Below are positions 34,255 through 37,257 of a stretch of 37,257 nt of DNA, one piece after another. How positions within the stretch are numbered: position 1 is the stretch's first letter; the number at the start of each line of letters is the position of its first letter. Position numbers and translations under genes: made by a program. The stretch comes from Bacteroidales bacterium (GTDB lineage Bacteria > Bacteroidota > Bacteroidia > Bacteroidales > UBA12077): the NCBI GenBank assembly GCA_021108325.1, contig JAIORB010000115.1, positions 1-37,257 of the forward strand, given 5' to 3'. Below the pieces are notes generated by a model that worked only from the letters and a program-made list of their open reading frames with translations, searched no databases and had not been told where the DNA came from.

Positions 34255-35004
34255 CTAAAATAAAAAACCTACTTTAAAATAGTAACGATAACCAAAAGAT
34301 AATTTCGATATCCTTCCTCTTTCATTAATTTCAAAATCATCGAACAATATATCAAAAATGGGATAATTTTCACGAATTATTTCAACCATTTCTTCATCAA
34401 TAATTTCATCGTCTATATTAATAGAACCAGCTACTTTCATGTTAATATTATACCATGCAATTGATGGTCCAATTATACAAATATCAAGCGAAAGCCTATT
34501 ATAAAAAACAAACTGATACCCCAATTGAGCACCCATACCAAAAACATCTATTTGAGTAGTAATTTTAGACGATGCTAAATCGGAATAAAAGGTTGAAACA
34601 GTATTTTCGACTTTATTGTTGAAATAGTTTATATATGGACTTACATATACTCCGCGTGGTGCTGAATACTTATTCTCTTTTTTTAAGTAAAACCGATAAT
34701 CAATAGTTGCACTTATTCCCCCTTTGTTCTTGTGGTCGCGTACTATTAAAGCACTATCTGTTTTTCCAATACCAATTAATTTTGGAAATGTTCGGTATCC
34801 CAACTCTATACTAAATGTTCGGGTGGGTGAAAGAACACGCTCGTATTCAAAAATATAGTTTTCTATTCCCCAAAGCATCGGTGCTGTAAGGTTATATTTT
34901 ATTACATTTCTGTAACCTAAAGAATCGGACTGCTGCCCCATTGTTTTTTTTACTAAAAACAAAGACATAAATAATATAGGTATTAAAATTATTTTTTTGA
35001 ACAT
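34255..35004 (-). CDS. Outer-membrane beta-barrel protein of unknown function
   Basis: A 249-residue protein with a signal peptide (about 1-23, M-F-K-K-I-I start, cut near M-G-Q). The mature part is a series of alternating hydrophobic/polar strands (Y-N-L-T-A-P-M-L-W-G-I-E-N, S-I-E-L-G-Y-R-T-F, I-S-A-T-I-D-Y-R-F-Y, L-S-F-G-Y-R-Y-Y-F) ending in Phe, as expected for a small outer-membrane barrel. It resembles DUF3575-type proteins in its opening strands, but that family call is tentative. It is the first gene of a pair with the SCP2/flavoprotein gene. A TATATTTG promoter element lies about 50 bp upstream. Confidence 0.72.
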   Translation of the reverse strand: MFKKIILIPILFMSLFLVKKTMGQQSDSLGYRNVIKYNLTAPMLWGIENYIFEYERVLSPTRTFSIELGYRTFPKLIGIGKTDSALIVRDHKNKGGISATIDYRFYLKKENKYSAPRGVYVSPYINYFNNKVENTVSTFYSDLASSKITTQIDVFGMGAQLGYQFVFYNRLSLDICIIGPSIAWYNINMKVAGSINIDDEIIDEEMVEIIRENYPIFDILFDDFEINERGRISKLSFGYRYYFKVGFLF

Positions 35005-35053
35005 AAGATAAAATACTTCATGTCAATATAATGATACGACCTTGTTATTTGTT

Positions 35054-35086
35054 CAAATATATGGGATATAATTCTGAAAAAAGCAA
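35054..35086 (-). promoter_or_regulatory. Candidate promoter of the outer-membrane barrel / flavoprotein pair
   Basis: Minus-strand TATATTTG (35054-35061) matches TAnnTTTG exactly. A TTG at 35084-35086 (inside TTTTTTGC) lies 22 nt upstream. The predicted leader is about 40-45 nt. Confidence 0.42.
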
Positions 35087-35145
35087 AAAATAACAATAAT
35101 TCAGAAAATTAATCATCCTGAAATTTGATTTGTAATATTAACTAA

Positions 35146-36537
35146 CTACTTCCCGATACAGAAGTTTTTGAAGATATTGCCAAGCACTTCATCTGTAGTT
35201 ATTTCGCCTGTAATTTCACCCAAATAATGTAAAGTTTCGCGAATATCCTGGGCAAGAAAATCGCCGGTTATACCTGAATTTAAACCATCAATAGCTCGTT
35301 GTAATGCTTCTGATGCTTTTTTGAGTGCTTCGTAATGGCGGGCGTTGGTTATAATCACTTCGTTTTGATTTAGTGCATTTATATTTACAACCGACAATAG
35401 TTCATTAAGCAACTGATCAATATTTTCGCCTGTTTTAGCCGATATTTTCATAACAACATCTTGTTTATTTAACAGGTTTTGAATATCTAATTCGGTACTG
35501 GCTTTATCAATTTTATTTAAAACAACAATTAGCTTTTTATCGCTATCACCAATTTTATCATTAACCGTTTTAATTGTCTTTATCATCTCATCCTGGCCTT
35601 CGGTAGCATCGACCAATAAAAGCACAATGGATGCTTTTGTAATTCTATCGTAAGTACGCTCTACACCAATTGATTCAATAATATCTGTTGTTTCGCGAAT
35701 ACCAGCTGTATCGATAAACCTGAACGAAACACCTTCGATATTAATAACATCTTCGATAACATCGCGTGTTGTTCCCGCAATATCGGAAACAATAGCTTTT
35801 TCTTCGTTCAGAATACGGTTCAGCAAGGTTGATTTACCCACATTGGTATGCCCGACAATAGCCACCGGAACACCGTTTTTAATCACATTTCCTAAATCGA
35901 ACGATTTTAATAATTTTTGAATAAGATTTTGAATATTATTTAAAAGATCTTTCAACTGTTTTCGATCGGCAAACTCCACATCTTCTTCGCTAAAATCGAG
36001 TTCAAGCTCAAGTAAAGAAATAAAATTTAAAAGTCTATCACGTAAATTAGCAATTTCGCTTGAAAATCCACCACGTATTTGCTGAACAGCAACTTTGTGC
36101 GATGTAGCCGAAGAAGAAGCTATCAAATCAGCAACCGCCTCAGCCTGTGATAAATCCATTTTTCCGTTCAAAAATGCCCGCATGGTAAATTCTCCGGGTT
36201 TTGCTATTCGCGCTCCATTTTTTATAAATAACTGTAGTATCTGTTGTTGGATATACTCTGAACCATGACAGGAAATTTCAACTACATCTTCTCCTGTATA
36301 TGAATAAGGTCTCTTAAATAATGCAACTACAACTTCATCTATTATTGTATCATTGTCAACTATAGTACCAAAATGTACAGTATTCGCTAACTGATCGGAT
36401 AATTTTTTGTTCTCATTGGGCGATTTAAATACTTTATCACAAAGAGCAAGAGCTTCATTACCACTTAAACGAATAACAGCTATAGCTCCATTACCCTGTG
36501 GAGTAGAGATAGCACAAATTATGTCATTATTAATCAT
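35146..36537 (-). CDS. mnmE: tRNA uridine-5-carboxymethylaminomethyl modification GTPase MnmE
   Basis: A 463-residue protein of normal family length. The N-terminal tetrahydrofolate-binding domain (about 1-118) starts with I-I-C-A-I-S-T-P-Q-G. The helical domain contains the inserted G domain: G1 G-H-T-N-V-G-K-S (229-236), G2 G-T-T (255-257), G3 D-T-A-G (276-279), and N-K-I-D further on. The C-terminal F-C-I-G-K with Cys460 is diagnostic. With MnmG it modifies the wobble uridine (xm5U34) of several tRNAs. Its ATG overlaps the 3' end of the tag gene by 8 bp, so the two are translated in series. No oddity was seen. Confidence 0.98.
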   Translation of the reverse strand: MINNDIICAISTPQGNGAIAVIRLSGNEALALCDKVFKSPNENKKLSDQLANTVHFGTIVDNDTIIDEVVVALFKRPYSYTGEDVVEISCHGSEYIQQQILQLFIKNGARIAKPGEFTMRAFLNGKMDLSQAEAVADLIASSSATSHKVAVQQIRGGFSSEIANLRDRLLNFISLLELELDFSEEDVEFADRKQLKDLLNNIQNLIQKLLKSFDLGNVIKNGVPVAIVGHTNVGKSTLLNRILNEEKAIVSDIAGTTRDVIEDVINIEGVSFRFIDTAGIRETTDIIESIGVERTYDRITKASIVLLLVDATEGQDEMIKTIKTVNDKIGDSDKKLIVVLNKIDKASTELDIQNLLNKQDVVMKISAKTGENIDQLLNELLSVVNINALNQNEVIITNARHYEALKKASEALQRAIDGLNSGITGDFLAQDIRETLHYLGEITGEITTDEVLGNIFKNFCIGK

Positions 36538-37099
36538 ACTTTATTTTCTTGTATCTAAAACAATTTATTTCATGATCATTAACCATTCCTGCTGCCTGCA
36601 TAAAAGCATAACAAATTGTTGAGCCTACAAAAGTAAATCCACGCCTTTTTAAGTCTTTACTCATTGCTTCCGATTCTTTTGATGTTGCAGGGATTTCTTT
36701 TAAATCTTTCCACTTGTTTATTATGGTTTTACCTCCTACAAATGACCAGATATATTTATCAAAACTCCCTAACTCTTGCCGAACTTTCATAAATGCCTTT
36801 GCATTCTTTATGGTAGCATTAATCTTTAATTTATTTTGAATAATACCTTCATTTTGCAGTAATTCATCAATTTTATCCTGATGATAATTTGCAATCTTTT
36901 TATAATTAAAATTATCGAAAGCAGTTCGGAAATTTTCACGTTTTTTTAAAATGGTGCTCCAACTTAATCCAGCCTGAAATGCATCTAATACAAGAAATTC
37001 AAATAATTTCCGATCATCATGAACAGGAACACCCCATTCATTATCGTGATATTCAATATCTAAAGGTTTTTCTGCCCAGCTACATCTTTGTTTTTCCAT
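36530..37099 (-). CDS. tag: DNA-3-methyladenine glycosylase I
   Basis: A 189-residue protein that aligns along its length with E. coli Tag. The zinc-snap ligands are present (C6, H18, H176, C180), as are W-S-F-V-G and G-F-T-F-V-G-S-T-I-C-Y-A-F-M-Q-A. The residue equivalent to the base-recognising E38 of E. coli is D39 in L-D-A-F-Q-A-G-L-S-W, a conservative change. It removes 3-methyladenine from alkylated DNA in base excision repair. It overlaps mnmE by 8 bp and follows the DUF6485-like gene by 4 bp, suggesting one transcript; there is no sign of Ada-type control in the window. Confidence 0.96.
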   Translation of the reverse strand: MEKQRCSWAEKPLDIEYHDNEWGVPVHDDRKLFEFLVLDAFQAGLSWSTILKKRENFRTAFDNFNYKKIANYHQDKIDELLQNEGIIQNKLKINATIKNAKAFMKVRQELGSFDKYIWSFVGGKTIINKWKDLKEIPATSKESEAMSKDLKRRGFTFVGSTICYAFMQAAGMVNDHEINCFRYKKIKYD

Positions 37100-37103
37100 A
37101 TTT

Positions 37104-37257
37104 TTAGTTCCAGATAGGGCCCCGTTCCTGAATTGTTTCTAAAAACTTACTTACTGACCTGTCGTAAGTTCTTTCTACATCATCAGGAAAATAACATGCA
37201 GGCAATTGTTTTATACTCCTGTGATAAGCAATACAATCGCAACATACACCTTTTTTG
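37104..37257 (-). CDS. 3' end of a Cys-rich DUF6485-like protein (truncated by the window)
   Basis: The last 51 codons of a gene that enters from the right edge: [14 protein letters not shown], then [17 protein letters not shown], ending E-R-G-P-I-W-N-stop. The C-C-x-C, Y-H-R and L-P-A-C-x-F spacing and the Y-D-R-S motif match my memory of DUF6485, small proteins with clustered cysteines likely to bind metal. The stop lies 4 bp before the tag ATG. No function is known to me, and the start codon is outside the window. Confidence 0.65.
   Translation of the reverse strand, partial: KKGVCCDCIAYHRSIKQLPACYFPDDVERTYDRSVSKFLETIQERGPIWN

Overview
The window is AT-rich DNA with the hallmarks of a free-living Bacteroidota (Bacteroidales/Marinilabiliales-like) bacterium. 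It carries a type IX secretion C-terminal sorting domain, an NagZ-like GH3/beta-lactamase fusion, PorT-type outer-membrane barrels, a lipoprotein, TAnnTTTG-like promoter elements and few Shine-Dalgarno sequences. No rRNA, tRNA, CRISPR array, transposase or integrase was seen. The organism assignment is an inference from gene families, not from a marker gene.

Region 1 (1-2.3 kb, minus strand): a two-gene heme-copper oxidoreductase operon. The catalytic subunit has Asp where a CuB-ligating His is expected and lacks the oxidase Tyr. Its cupredoxin subunit has lost the CuA ligands. Both point to a nitric oxide reductase-like (gNOR-type) enzyme rather than an oxygen reductase. Region 2 (2.5-7.7 kb, minus): two paralogous multi-PAS histidine kinases that share a 376-bp stretch of perfect DNA identity inside more diverged homologous sequence, a sign of recent gene conversion. 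Region 3 (7.8-12 kb, minus): a secreted GH3 plus serine beta-lactamase-fold protein and a GT2 glycosyltransferase. The last codons and 3' hairpin of the GH3 gene are echoed at about 80% identity just behind the second kinase. Region 4 (12.1-13.9 kb, plus): an ECF sigma factor, a zinc-finger anti-sigma factor and a CpxP/Spy-like membrane protein. A duplicated composite promoter element lies before the sigma gene and again before the anti-sigma gene, and a strong bidirectional terminator closes the unit.

Region 5 (13.97-31.98 kb, minus) is the most unusual part: a tightly packed run of genes, read in transcription order. They encode an NTT-like transporter with HEAT and CNBD-like domains; a sensor-HAMP-SpoIIE/PP2C phosphatase; a protein of three TIR-like modules; an nSTAND1 NTPase with one membrane span, a 16-heptad coiled coil and a 7-bladed WD40 propeller; an outer-membrane barrel with a helical periplasmic N-terminus; a lipoprotein with propeller-like repeats; and a 2001-residue type IX-secreted surface protein with tandemly duplicated Ig-like modules. 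Junctions from the phosphatase to the lipoprotein are overlaps or gaps of 1-2 bp. My reading is that this operon builds a trans-envelope signalling device joining a cytoplasmic STAND/TIR/PP2C module to the outer membrane and cell surface. The coupling is inferred, not shown.

Region 6 (32.3-37.3 kb): a YhhQ-type queuosine precursor transporter (plus strand). On the minus strand there are an SCP2-like/iron-sulfur flavoprotein fusion with an outer-membrane barrel gene, then the housekeeping genes mnmE and tag, and the 3' end of a Cys-rich DUF6485-like gene running off the window edge.
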